DNA of 64,000 nucleotides, taken from positions 124,001 through 188,000 of the forward strand of contig CAYZJI010000003.1 of the NCBI GenBank assembly GCA_964479045.1, read 5' to 3'. The notes beneath the pieces were generated by a model, which searched no databases, was not told where the DNA came from, and saw only the letters and a list, made by a program, of their open reading frames with translations. This document shows positions 1-9,152 of the stretch, in pieces (position 1 is the first letter of the stretch; each line of letters opens with the position of its first letter). The position numbers and the translations under genes were made by a program. Origin of the DNA: 2-02-FULL-47-50 sp964479045. Lineage in GTDB: Bacteria; Pseudomonadota; Gammaproteobacteria; Eutrophobiales; Eutrophobiaceae.

Positions 1-2598
1 GTCCCGCGTCTGTTGAGTGTACCCGGGATTGCCGATGTCAATGTGTTTGGCGGCGAAGTGCGGCAATTGCAGATCCAGATCAAACCGGAACAGCTCAAGC
101 GTTTTGGCGTCAGCATAGAAGATGTTACACGTGTGGCTGAAGCCGCTACCGGGATACAGGGTTCCGGGTTTCTGGAAAATCAGAATCAGCGCATTACCTT
201 AAGTGTCACCGGTCAACCCGTGGATGAACAGGCGCTGGAACAGGTCGTGTTGAAACGCCATGAAGGCGTGAATATCTTTCTGCGAGATGTTGCTGACATC
301 AAAATGGCGCCGGAACCCCCTTTCAGCGCCGCTGCCATTATGGGCAAGCACGGCGTGGTGATGATGGTGATTGGACAGTATGGTGCGAATACCCTGACAG
401 TTTCGCGTGCCGCTGAAGCGGCGCTGGCAGAATTCAAACCCTTGTTCGCGAAACAGGGGATTACGCTCTATCCTGAATTGTTCCGTCCGGCGAATTACAT
501 TCAGACATCACTGCACAACATCTCCGGTCATCTGCTGGCCGGTGGTATTTTTGTTGTTGTAGTGTTGTGCCTGTTTTTATTCAATCTCAAAACCGCTTTT
601 ATTTCTGCCCTTGCCATACCTTTGTCGCTGATCAGCGCGACCCTGGTGCTGCTCGGCATGGGGATCAATCTGAATGTCATGGTACTCGGCGGATTGGCGA
701 TCGCACTGGGTGAAGTGGTGGATGATGCCATCATTGATACTGAAAATATTTTCCGGCGCCTGCGGCAGAACCGCATGCTGACAGCACCCCGGCCGGTGCC
801 GGAAGTGGTCTTTGATGCGTCTATGGAAGTACGCGGTTCAGTCGTCTATGCAACATTTATTGTGGCTGTCGTATTCATTCCATTGTTGACATTGACAGGC
901 CTTGCGGGCCGCCTGTTTTCCCCGTTGGGATTTTCCTACATTCTGGCGATTCTCATGTCACTGGTCGTGGCGTTGACGGTAACGCCGGCGCTTTGTTATC
1001 TGTTGCTGGAACGCGGCAAGCTGGCAGAAGATGATCCACCCCTGATCAGGATGATCAAGCCTTTATATGGCTGGTTACTGCAAATGATCGGTCGTGCGCC
1101 CATGCTGACAGTATCGGTCAGTCTCTTGTTCTGTCTGGTTGCGCTGGCGTTGGTACCGGGACTGGGTGGCCAGTTTCTGCCACATTTGCGAGAAGGGCAT
1201 TACATCGCACATACCTCAAGTTTGCCGGGAACGTCATTGCAGGAATCCATACGCATGGGTACGCAATTGACAGAACAATTCCTGAAAATACCCGGTGTGC
1301 ATTCTGTCTCTCAATGGGCGGGGCGTGCCGAACGCGGCGCTGATACGTTTGGCAGCCACTATAGTGAATTTGAGGTCGATCTCAAACCGATGTCCGGCAG
1401 TGAGCAGCAACGGGTACTGGATCAACTGCGCCAGACCATGCGCGAAATGCCGGGGATTTTATTTGAGGCCCATAATTTTCTGTCAGAACGCGTTGATGAA
1501 ACCATCTCCGGTTATCAGTCGCCCGTCGTGCTGAATATTTATGGTGATGATCTGGAACAACTGGATCAACTGGTGCAGCAAGTTGCAGGTGTGATGCGCA
1601 AGGTTCCGGGCGCTACCGATATCCAGTTGCGTTCACCTCCGGGCACGCCGTTATTGCAGATTCGTCTCAAACCGGAAGCACTGGCCAGTTGGGGATTGCG
1701 TCCGGTAGAGGTTATGGAGGCCATCAAGGTGGCATATGAAGGACAGATCGTCGGCCGTATTAATATGGGTAATCGTATCTATGATGTTGCCGTGTTTCTG
1801 GATGAAACAGAACGGCAGCAGCCGGATTCCGTAGCCAAACTGCCTTTGCGCACTCTCGATGGACTGTTTATCACACTGGATCAGGTGGCAGACATCACAC
1901 AGACCGGTGGCCGCTACAACATACTGCATCGTGGTGCACAGCGCGTACAAACGGTCACCGCGCATGTTGAGGGTCGTGATCTTGAATCATTCATGGACGA
2001 ATTACAGGATCGTGTTCTGGGTGAAGTAAAGTTTCCGGCCGGTACCTATCCTGAATTTACCGGAGCCTCACTGGAACGCGCCAAGGCCCGGGAAGAACTG
2101 GTCCTCCATTCAACTCTGGCTGGTATCGCGGTATTGATCCTGATTTATATTGCGATCGGAAATGCACGTAATGTGCTGTTGATGCTGCTCAACCTGCCAT
2201 TTTCACTGGTCGGTGGGGTACTCGCTGTTGTGATGACCGGAGGCACGATTTCGGTAGGTTCCATGGTCGGGTTTATTACTTTGTTTGGTATCACCGTGCG
2301 TAATTCCATCATGCTGGTTTCACATTACAAATATCTCGTCGAAGAAGAAGGTCTGGAATGGAACCTGCAGACGGCCATACAGGGTGCTCAGGAACGGTTG
2401 CCTTCCATATTGATGACAGCGCTGGTGACAGCACTGGCCATGCTGCCAATTGCCTTCGACAGCGATAATCCGGGCCGTGAGATTATGGGGCCGATGGCCA
2501 GCATCATTATTGGTGGCCTGGCGTCCTCAACATTATTGAATCTGTTGATCATGCCCACCATCATGCTGCATTTCGGAAAATTCCGGCATACGTCCTGA
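1..2598 (+). CDS. RND efflux transporter permease, CzcA/AcrB superfamily (5' end outside window)
   Basis: The reading frame is open from the first base, so only the C-terminal ~865 residues are present. It shows the second half of the first periplasmic domain, a membrane block with the loop GEVVDDAIIDTENIF (acidic residues used in proton relay in this superfamily), a second periplasmic domain and a final group of membrane segments ending in MLHFGKF. RND permeases form inner-membrane trimers that drive export with the proton gradient and work with a periplasmic adaptor and an outer-membrane channel. The loop resembles the heavy-metal (CzcA-like) branch, but substrate is not determined. The adaptor gene would lie to the left, outside the window. 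Family very likely; substrate unknown. Confidence 0.9.
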   Translation, partial: VPRLLSVPGIADVNVFGGEVRQLQIQIKPEQLKRFGVSIEDVTRVAEAATGIQGSGFLENQNQRITLSVTGQPVDEQALEQVVLKRHEGVNIFLRDVADIKMAPEPPFSAAAIMGKHGVVMMVIGQYGANTLTVSRAAEAALAEFKPLFAKQGITLYPELFRPANYIQTSLHNISGHLLAGGIFVVVVLCLFLFNLKTAFISALAIPLSLISATLVLLGMGINLNVMVLGGLAIALGEVVDDAIIDTENIFRRLRQNRMLTAPRPVPEVVFDASMEVRGSVVYATFIVAVVFIPLLTLTGLAGRLFSPLGFSYILAILMSLVVALTVTPALCYLLLERGKLAEDDPPLIRMIKPLYGWLLQMIGRAPMLTVSVSLLFCLVALALVPGLGGQFLPHLREGHYIAHTSSLPGTSLQESIRMGTQLTEQFLKIPGVHSVSQWAGRAERGADTFGSHYSEFEVDLKPMSGSEQQRVLDQLRQTMREMPGILFEAHNFLSERVDETISGYQSPVVLNIYGDDLEQLDQLVQQVAGVMRKVPGATDIQLRSPPGTPLLQIRLKPEALASWGLRPVEVMEAIKVAYEGQIVGRINMGNRIYDVAVFLDETERQQPDSVAKLPLRTLDGLFITLDQVADITQTGGRYNILHRGAQRVQTVTAHVEGRDLESFMDELQDRVLGEVKFPAGTYPEFTGASLERAKAREELVLHSTLAGIAVLILIYIAIGNARNVLLMLLNLPFSLVGGVLAVVMTGGTISVGSMVGFITLFGITVRNSIMLVSHYKYLVEEEGLEWNLQTAIQGAQERLPSILMTALVTALAMLPIAFDSDNPGREIMGPMASIIIGGLASSTLLNLLIMPTIMLHFGKFRHTS

Positions 2599-2683
2599 TA
2601 ATTTTGAGAGTTGGACAAGCCGGGAGAGGTTGTACAGGGCAGTTGGATCATCTTTCCCGTCGTGATGGTAAATCCGTGGCAGA

Positions 2684-2713
2684 TTGTCTAAAATCTAATT
2701 TCATTCCTATAGT
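2684..2713 (+). promoter_or_regulatory. candidate sigma-70 promoter for the REC-kinase gene
   Basis: TTGTCT (2684-2689) and TATAGT (2708-2713) are separated by 18 bases, placing a start of transcription near 2720, about 18 bases before the ATG at 2738. No good Shine-Dalgarno sequence is visible in this short leader. Prediction by eye only. Confidence 0.4.
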
Positions 2714-2737
2714 TACGGATTAACTCAAGTTTTCTCC

Positions 2738-4000
2738 ATGAATATTCTGATCATTGATGATTCCAGGGATTTCCGCGCACTGGTGAGGTTGTATCTGTCC
2801 AAGCAGTTGAAGGACGCAAAGCTGGTGGAATATGACCTGGAAAAACTGGGAAAACCGGGCCCTGAATTCAGATGGTCTGATTATTCCCTGTTACTTCTCG
2901 ATTATAACCTCGGTGGTGGTCAGGACGGTTTTACCTGGCTGAAAGAATTTTCTTCACGTCCCGGTTTTCCACCAACCATCATTCTCACGGCAGAGGGCGA
3001 TGAATACATTGCAGTCAAAGCCATCAAGCTTGGTGCAGCGGATTATCTCAACAAGGTAGACGTCTCACCCAAACGGCTGGCGGAGGTCATCACCAGCGCT
3101 ATCGAATTTACCGCTGAGAAAAAACAGGAACAGGCACAGGAAACTGCACGCGCTGAAGAACTGGTTGAAGAACTGCACAGGAAATCCACTAATACTGCCA
3201 AACGTGGGAATATTGACACCCTGTACAAATTCGTAAGGGTGATCGGACAGGGCGCATCATCCAAAGTCTATCTTGCTGAACGTCAGAGTGATCATCTTTC
3301 AATGGTGCTGAAGATACTGGAGATTAACAGCGCGACTACCGAGATTGCAGTTAAACGGTTTATTCGCGAAGCAGAACTGATTGCGGGACTGAACAGTCCC
3401 TTTGTGGTGAAGATCTATGATCATGGCATGACTGAAAACTACGGTTTCATCGCCATGGAATTTTTTTCACGTGGTGATCTGAAACAGCGCATGGAACTCC
3501 GCATCACTCCGGATGTTGCCATCAACTACATGACACACATTGCCTATGCACTGGATGCCATACATCGTATCGGGATTGTTCATCGTGATCTGAAGCCGGC
3601 AAATATCATGTTTCGCGGTGATGACAGTCTGGCCCTTGCCGATTTTGGTATTTCCAAAAAACTGCAAACTTCCTCTGATCTCACTACTCTTGGTCAGATT
3701 CTGGGTACCCCGCATTATATGAGTCCGGAGCAGGGCGAGGGCAAGAATATTGATCAACGTTCGGATATATACAGTGCCGGAGTTTTACTCTATGAACTGC
3801 TCACACGTGAGAAACCTTATACGGCTTCAACGCCGGCGGCATTGATCTACCAGCATGTCTATGCACCGATTCCGCAACTCGAAGGCGACTTGGCGAAGTA
3901 TCAGGTACTGATTAACAAAACTTTGGCCAAACATCCGGATGATCGTTATTCGTCTGCTGCTGAATATATCGAGGCGCTTGAATCTATTGCTAATGCGTAG
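2738..4000 (+). CDS. Response regulator receiver domain fused to Ser/Thr protein kinase
   Basis: Residues 1-125 form a CheY-like receiver: acidic pair D7/D8, phospho-acceptor D55 in LLLLDYNLGG, T84 in LTAEGD, and K106. A short charged helix (about 125-158) joins it to a Hanks-type kinase at about 162-418 with glycine loop IGQGASSKVY, lysine K192 in VLKIL, catalytic HRDLKPAN (282-289), DFG (302-304) and the activation-segment end GTPHYMSPEQ. All key catalytic residues are kept. There is no membrane segment, so it is cytoplasmic, and the receiver presumably gates the kinase. No histidine kinase is adjacent. A PP2C phosphatase fusion at 43567-45612 could be an opposing partner, but that link is only inference. 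Confidence 0.92.
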   Translation: MNILIIDDSRDFRALVRLYLSKQLKDAKLVEYDLEKLGKPGPEFRWSDYSLLLLDYNLGGGQDGFTWLKEFSSRPGFPPTIILTAEGDEYIAVKAIKLGAADYLNKVDVSPKRLAEVITSAIEFTAEKKQEQAQETARAEELVEELHRKSTNTAKRGNIDTLYKFVRVIGQGASSKVYLAERQSDHLSMVLKILEINSATTEIAVKRFIREAELIAGLNSPFVVKIYDHGMTENYGFIAMEFFSRGDLKQRMELRITPDVAINYMTHIAYALDAIHRIGIVHRDLKPANIMFRGDDSLALADFGISKKLQTSSDLTTLGQILGTPHYMSPEQGEGKNIDQRSDIYSAGVLLYELLTREKPYTASTPAALIYQHVYAPIPQLEGDLAKYQVLINKTLAKHPDDRYSSAAEYIEALESIANA

Positions 4001-4029
4001 CTTTGAACAAGACCGGTTTTTTGAGACTG

Positions 4030-5253
4030 CTACGAATTGCTGGTGCTCGCACGATCATTCAGTTTGCCCAGCCACCATTCCGCCTGGGATTTGGTATTTT
4101 TGAAATTGACGGCCTGTTGCAGTGCCTTTGAGGACTTTTCAGTTTCCTTGTTGTGAAAGGCCGCAATACCAAGCAGCAGCCACGCTTCCGCCAGATGCCT
4201 TCCCTTGCCTTCCTTGACGGCAAGTTCAAGGGATGCAATGGCTTCAGGCCATTTTTCATCTTCAAAGTGAATCTGGCCGATTTGGTAATACAAATCCGGA
4301 TCCTGTTTGCGTTGTGCCAGTTCTGTCAGCACTTCTGCAGCCCGTTCGTATTCTTTTGCCAGCAGCCAGCTGTTGGCCAGTAACTGCAGATGTTCATCAC
4401 TACGTTGAATCCGGTTTTGTGCCAGCATTTCAGACAGGAGGGTTCCGGACTTGTAAGGGACCTCCTGTACAACATAAAGCTGGGCAAACTGGATAATTTC
4501 CTTTTCATCAAGAATATTTTTCTGCAAGGCTATTTCATAAACAGCCAGCGATTTGTTGTATTGTTTTGACAGTTGGTATGAGCCTGCAAGCTGCTTCCAG
4601 TAGGTGGTATTGTCCGGATAGTGCACTATCATCTGTTCCAGTAAAGCAGCAGCATTGCTGTAATCATTGATCTGGAAATAACCGGCCAGGAGCATTTCAT
4701 ACCAGCTTTGCTCCGGTTTGGAGGATTTGGCAATGGCCTGCTGTGCGTGCGGGATCATGCTGCGGTAATCCTCGAGTTGGTAATACACGGAAGCAGCGAA
4801 GAGATGGGCCTGCGGTTCAGGATTGGCTTCCATTGCCAGCCATTCATTCAGATAGTTGAGGCTTTCCTTGTATTGGCCTTTATTGGCAAGCAACTGGGCA
4901 AGGACAAAACTGATGTTATGGCTGACTTCAGCAGGCAGTGCATTTCCTTCCAGTGATTTGATGAAAGCATTGATAGCCTGATCCAGACGATCCAATTCGA
5001 CATAGACATACCCCAGAGTCTGTTGGGCCACGGCGCGGTCGTAGTCCGTAATGTCAGTGCCAAGTAAACCCGCAAGTCCGGTTTCTGCCTGACCGTAATC
5101 CTTTTTTTCCATCAGGCTGCGTGCTTCCGTAATTACTTCATAGGCTTTGCTGGAGAGCAGGTACTGGCTGTTTTCTTCAGCGCGCGCATGGATGTCTGTC
5201 AGCAGCAACAGACCGGCGAGCACTGCAATCAACGAAGTAAATTTAATCGTCAT
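4030..5253 (-). CDS. Periplasmic TPR-repeat protein of the TonB operon
   Basis: 407 residues starting with a signal peptide (MTIKFTSLIAVLAGLLLLTDIHARA) followed by a chain of tetratricopeptide repeats, for example around QAHLFAASVYYQLEDY and AEAWLLLGIAAFHNK. TPR arrays are helical protein-binding scaffolds. It is the last gene of the minus-strand operon and overlaps the tonB stop by four bases, so it is translationally coupled. In Vibrio TonB2-type and Shewanella clusters a TPR protein occupies the same place, suggesting a structural role in the TonB machine. The exact role is not known. Confidence 0.85.
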   Translation of the reverse strand: MTIKFTSLIAVLAGLLLLTDIHARAEENSQYLLSSKAYEVITEARSLMEKKDYGQAETGLAGLLGTDITDYDRAVAQQTLGYVYVELDRLDQAINAFIKSLEGNALPAEVSHNISFVLAQLLANKGQYKESLNYLNEWLAMEANPEPQAHLFAASVYYQLEDYRSMIPHAQQAIAKSSKPEQSWYEMLLAGYFQINDYSNAAALLEQMIVHYPDNTTYWKQLAGSYQLSKQYNKSLAVYEIALQKNILDEKEIIQFAQLYVVQEVPYKSGTLLSEMLAQNRIQRSDEHLQLLANSWLLAKEYERAAEVLTELAQRKQDPDLYYQIGQIHFEDEKWPEAIASLELAVKEGKGRHLAEAWLLLGIAAFHNKETEKSSKALQQAVNFKNTKSQAEWWLGKLNDRASTSNS

Positions 5254-5930
5254 CGTTTAAGACTGAATTTGATGTCCTGGCGTGCCCGTTTCTCGACCGG
5301 TTTGCCGTCTACCATTTCCGGTGCGAATTTCCAGCGCCGTATGGCCTGCATGACGGCCTGTTCGAACACTCCCGGCGGATCGGCATTCACCACTTCAATG
5401 TCCTTCACGGCACCGCTGGTATCGATGGTAAATTCGACTGTGACTGAACCTTCAATACCGGCCCGCAATGCACGCGGTGGATACACCGGTTCCACGCGCG
5501 TGGTCGGCATCACATTGGTGGCAATTTCCTGCAATACAGGAGCCACCGGCCCGATGGCTGAGCCTGTTGAGGACTTCATGTAATCGCCGACATAAGGCAC
5601 GCCGCCTATTGACATGGGCACGTCGATATTCGGAGTTTCCATTTTCATTTGCATCTGCTGTGGTTTGGGGACGTCCGGCTGCACCATTTCAGGCATTGGT
5701 GGAGCTTCCTCAGGGGGTGGCAGTTCTTCCGGTTCCAGAGGTTTCTTGCGCTCAGGCGGAGTTTCTTCCGGCACGTAACGGATGTAATCGACCCAGCGTA
5801 AATCTTCAAACTGGGGCAGGGAACCTACATCATTGGTAACCAGTTGATGGATTAATATGAAAAGAACAAGGTTGATGACGAAGGCAGCGCCAACGATCAG
5901 GGGTTGTCTCATGCGCATGCGTGATAGCAC
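5250..5930 (-). CDS. tonB: Energy transducer TonB
   Basis: 226 residues: short cytoplasmic start, one membrane helix (about 10-31), a proline/glutamate-rich periplasmic spacer (about 53-82), then a TonB C-terminal domain with the pattern VEPVYPPRALRAGIEGSV and RRWKFAPEMVDGKPV. TonB carries energy from the ExbB-ExbD proton channel to outer-membrane receptors. It lies downstream of exbD (14-base gap) and overlaps the TPR gene by 4 bases. The short spacer resembles the TonB2-type family that works with a TtpC-like protein. Confidence 0.93.
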   Translation of the reverse strand: MLSRMRMRQPLIVGAAFVINLVLFILIHQLVTNDVGSLPQFEDLRWVDYIRYVPEETPPERKKPLEPEELPPPEEAPPMPEMVQPDVPKPQQMQMKMETPNIDVPMSIGGVPYVGDYMKSSTGSAIGPVAPVLQEIATNVMPTTRVEPVYPPRALRAGIEGSVTVEFTIDTSGAVKDIEVVNADPPGVFEQAVMQAIRRWKFAPEMVDGKPVEKRARQDIKFSLKR

Positions 5931-5944
5931 GATGCACCCGCGAC

Positions 5945-6349
5945 CTATTTTTTCTCCGCGGCAATGGCGATATTGGTCACCCCTGCCAACCGGACCTGAT
6001 CCAGAACTTCCACAGTTGCGCCGGTGCTGGTTTCCCTGTCAGCAAGGATGATGACGGATCCTTCCGCGCTTTGCGCCCGCAGGTGTTCAACATGAGTACG
6101 AATTTCCCTGATGTCCACATGCTGGTTATCAATCCAGATTTCGCCATTTTTGTCGATTGCAATAATCAGATTGCCTGCTTCCTGGCTTACTGCAGTCTGG
6201 GCAGTGGGACGATTGATTTCTATGCCACCTTCCTTGACAAAGGATGATGTGGCAACAAAAAACAACACCAGAAAAAACATGATGTCGATCAACGGCACCA
6301 CATTGATATGTACCGGTTCGTATTCTGTTTCTGTGTGGCTGCGACGCAT
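5945..6349 (-). CDS. exbD: Biopolymer transporter ExbD
   Basis: 134 residues with one N-terminal membrane helix containing the conserved VPLIDIMFFLVLFF segment; D22 is the proton-carrying aspartate of the family. A periplasmic domain follows. ExbD forms the proton channel with ExbB and powers TonB. It sits between exbB (24 bases upstream) and tonB, all on the minus strand. Length is normal. Confidence 0.94.
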   Translation of the reverse strand: MRRSHTETEYEPVHINVVPLIDIMFFLVLFFVATSSFVKEGGIEINRPTAQTAVSQEAGNLIIAIDKNGEIWIDNQHVDIREIRTHVEHLRAQSAEGSVIILADRETSTGATVEVLDQVRLAGVTNIAIAAEKK

Positions 6350-6373
6350 ATTTGATTTTGAGACAGGTTCTGG

Positions 6374-6895
6374 TTATTCCCGTTGCAGAGTTTCCGCCTG
6401 TTCCTGGGCCAGGGTGGAACGGCTCTCCAGGCCGGTGCTGAAATACAATCCGGACAATGCAGTCAGCAAACCGGCGAGTGTTGCAATTAATGCTTCCGAG
6501 ATACCTGCGGCAATCCCGGAACGATTGGTTCCGCCAAACAGGGTTATCACTTCAAAGGTGTGGATGAGCCCTGACACAGTACCGAGCAAACCCAGCAGCG
6601 GCAGTACCTGAATGATGGTGCGCAGGAACGGCAGAAAGCGGCGCGCCTGAAGGTTAAGTGAGGATACTTTATGTGCGCGCAAGCGGCGCGCTGTGCGTGA
6701 ACGATACTCTTCACGCGTGCTCCAGTCTTTCTGTACCTGTTTGAACAAACGGGGAAATTCAAACAACAGGAACCAGTAACGTTCCAGTATCAGCACCCAC
6801 ATGATCACGGAAAGCAACAGGATATAAGGCATCACGGGGCCGCCCTGGGCAAATACCGCCTGGAGATGATTATGAATGTTTTGCAGTATTTCCAT
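6374..6895 (-). CDS. exbB: MotA/TolQ/ExbB proton channel family protein (ExbB)
   Basis: 173 residues with three membrane segments: one near residues 20-40 and two in the C-terminal half, including VLPLLGLLGTVSGLIHTFE, the signature of the family's channel helix. It lacks the long N-terminal domain of the upstream paralogue. Its start overlaps the end of that gene by 26 bases, indicating coupled translation. Two ExbB-type proteins in one operon is the arrangement of TonB2/TtpC systems. Confidence 0.92.
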   Translation of the reverse strand: MEILQNIHNHLQAVFAQGGPVMPYILLLSVIMWVLILERYWFLLFEFPRLFKQVQKDWSTREEYRSRTARRLRAHKVSSLNLQARRFLPFLRTIIQVLPLLGLLGTVSGLIHTFEVITLFGGTNRSGIAAGISEALIATLAGLLTALSGLYFSTGLESRSTLAQEQAETLQRE

Positions 6896-8231
6896 GAATC
6901 ATTTCCTCGCGTCTGGCGACAAGCGCAGCGACTTCTTCCTCCATGATGTGAATAATCTGGTTACACACATCATGCAACCAGCCATGCAACAGCAGGATCG
7001 GAATCGCAACCACCAGACCCAGTTCAGTCGCAATCAATGCCAGTGAGATACCGCTGGAAACCACTTTTGGGTCCCCGGCACCGAAGACGGTCATGGACTG
7101 AAAAGTCTCGATCATGCCGGCAACTGTTCCGAGCAGACCCAGCAGGGGAGCTGCGGTGGCAAACACGGCCAGCATGGACAGCCGTTTACGCAACAGCGGA
7201 ATTTCCTTGAGTATCGCCTGATCGAGTTTGAGCCCCAGCGTTTCAGCATCGGCGCGCGGACTGTCACGTTCCACCTGCCGCAACTTGCCCAGGGGATTGT
7301 CCAGACTGATCGTTTCCTGTTCCTGCTGGCGCAGTACCCGGCGACGGGTCCTGAAAAGAGTAATGAAGCGCTCTATGATGATGATGAGAGCAATCGCACC
7401 CAGTCCGAGAATGACATATCCGATTTCTTCCGCCTGGGCAATACGTTCAATCAGGTCCGGGCTCTGTATCAGCAAACCGAGCAATACACCCCGTGTTGGA
7501 TCGATGGGAAATGCAATGATGCCATCAGTGGCAGATTCAAGCTCTGCTGCCATGTTCTGATAATCTCTGGAGGGTTGTCGCCCGGGCTCAGCCAACTGGC
7601 CGGTTTCTGGAAGATAACGCAGGAACTGGCCGTTGGATATTGCATTAAATGCACCGACGCGTATGACTTCCTGCTCCACTTCCCGGCCGTCGCTGGTGAT
7701 GATATTGGCAGGGAATCTGACCACCTTGCCGGATTCAACCATTTCGTCCAGTACCAGGTGCCAGAGATCTTCCAGTTCGGTGATGGAGGGCAGGCTTTCA
7801 CCCTGGGCAAGTTTGTCGACCAGATCATCGCGCCCAGGTTTTTGTGCAGAAATCAGTGAGCGGTCAACAATTGCATCAATATCATTGGCGATTTGCCGCA
7901 CTATGCTTTCCATTTCACTGAGTGCGCCCATGCGTTCATTCAAGAGGGCATCCCGGGTTGAAATTTCCCGTTCGTTGTTTTCGTAAGTTGCCTTCAGGTT
8001 ATTACCACGGGCCTCTTCTGCAGCCAGTTCTGCTTTGGCCTCGGCCAGCAATTGTTGCTGTTGATCATGGGCTTCCCTGAATTTTGCCACACGCTCGACA
8101 TTTTCCTTTTTCTCCAGCAGCCGATCCTGACGAATCTGCTCCAGTAATTTATCGAGAGAAGCGGGTGCTTCAGCATTAACATTCAACGACACGGCAGCAC
8201 AGATCAGCACAAATACAATTTTTGATTTCAT
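6870..8231 (-). CDS. MotA/TolQ/ExbB family protein with periplasmic coiled-coil N-terminus (TtpC-like)
   Basis: 453 residues: signal peptide (MKSKIVFVLICAAVSLNVNA), a coiled coil rich in K/E/A/Q at about 25-120, a further periplasmic region to about 265, then three membrane segments; the last pair contains AAPLLGLLGTVAGMIETFQ. This matches the layout of TtpC, the fourth partner of the Vibrio TonB2 complex (known family). It overlaps the DUF3450 gene by 4 bases upstream and exbB by 26 bases downstream, so the three are read as a coupled unit. Confidence 0.88.
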   Translation of the reverse strand: MKSKIVFVLICAAVSLNVNAEAPASLDKLLEQIRQDRLLEKKENVERVAKFREAHDQQQQLLAEAKAELAAEEARGNNLKATYENNEREISTRDALLNERMGALSEMESIVRQIANDIDAIVDRSLISAQKPGRDDLVDKLAQGESLPSITELEDLWHLVLDEMVESGKVVRFPANIITSDGREVEQEVIRVGAFNAISNGQFLRYLPETGQLAEPGRQPSRDYQNMAAELESATDGIIAFPIDPTRGVLLGLLIQSPDLIERIAQAEEIGYVILGLGAIALIIIIERFITLFRTRRRVLRQQEQETISLDNPLGKLRQVERDSPRADAETLGLKLDQAILKEIPLLRKRLSMLAVFATAAPLLGLLGTVAGMIETFQSMTVFGAGDPKVVSSGISLALIATELGLVVAIPILLLHGWLHDVCNQIIHIMEEEVAALVARREEMIHGNTAKHS

Positions 8232-8992
8232 TGTGCCTTCTCCACGGCGGAGACCGGTACTTTGAAAAAGTCCGGTGATGCCTGTTCGCGTGCGATCTGG
8301 ATACCCTTCTTGATGGAGGGATTGTAATCACCGCCCAGATCTTTCCATGTTTTTGACGTATTGTCCCAGTAACCACTTTTCTGGCCATCGAGGGTCTGGT
8401 AAAGCAGGGCGATTCTTCCGACTTGCAGGATATCGACAGTATGATTTTCACCGTCAATCAATATGGTTGCCGTGTTGGTGCCAATCGTGCGCCCATATTC
8501 AATTTCAATCTGATAGGCTTCCATGATGCGGCGGAATTTGTCCGGTAATGTGACATCCGGACGGTCCATCATGGTTTTGATTGCATCAAGACGTGCCTGT
8601 CTTTCATCCAGCAGAAAGGGCAGGTCCAGAGCAATAAACTTTTCCAGTCCCTCGATCATGCGCAACATCAGCGGAACTATGTTGTGCTGTGTATCTTCAA
8701 CCCCGTCCATCTGGCTGCTGATGGATTTCAGGGTCTCTGCCTGGGTGGCGATCAGTTTTTCCAGTTGCTGGTTGTAAATCTTCAGGCTGTCGACTTGGTC
8801 CAGCGTACTGCGATATTCCTGCAGCATGAGACTGGCGTCATCGGCATATTTGTCTATGGCTGCCTGCGCCTGACGTGATTCTTCAGTGGCTTTCACGCCT
8901 TCTTCGATCGTTTTGTCGAGGGAGTCTGCGGCCTCAAGGCCGGACATCAACAGCAACCCTGCAAGACACAAAAATGCTTTCACTCGTTTCAT
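8228..8992 (-). CDS. DUF3450 family periplasmic protein
   Basis: I place the start at the ATG at 8992, which gives a clean signal peptide (MKRVKAFLCLAGLLLMSGLEA); a longer in-frame extension upstream has no signal-like start. The mature 230-odd residues begin with a long coiled coil and contain IALLYQTLDGQKSGYWD and the family's typical central block. DUF3450 proteins are found upstream of TtpC-like/ExbB/ExbD/TonB genes in marine gammaproteobacteria; their function is not established. First gene of the operon, divergent from the histidine kinase at 9153. Confidence 0.85.
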   Translation of the reverse strand: MKRVKAFLCLAGLLLMSGLEAADSLDKTIEEGVKATEESRQAQAAIDKYADDASLMLQEYRSTLDQVDSLKIYNQQLEKLIATQAETLKSISSQMDGVEDTQHNIVPLMLRMIEGLEKFIALDLPFLLDERQARLDAIKTMMDRPDVTLPDKFRRIMEAYQIEIEYGRTIGTNTATILIDGENHTVDILQVGRIALLYQTLDGQKSGYWDNTSKTWKDLGGDYNPSIKKGIQIAREQASPDFFKVPVSAVEKAQ

Positions 8993-9152
8993 AGTTGATA
9001 GGGAAATTTTCCTGGATAGTTGTGACTTGAACCCGGCCAGATGATAACTGTTCTCAATAAATATATCCAACAGTTCATTATTGTCACATAATTCTTTTTC
9101 AGGTTTCCGGACCACGGGTATTTGCAACAAATAGCAGGCATAAGAATAGTTC

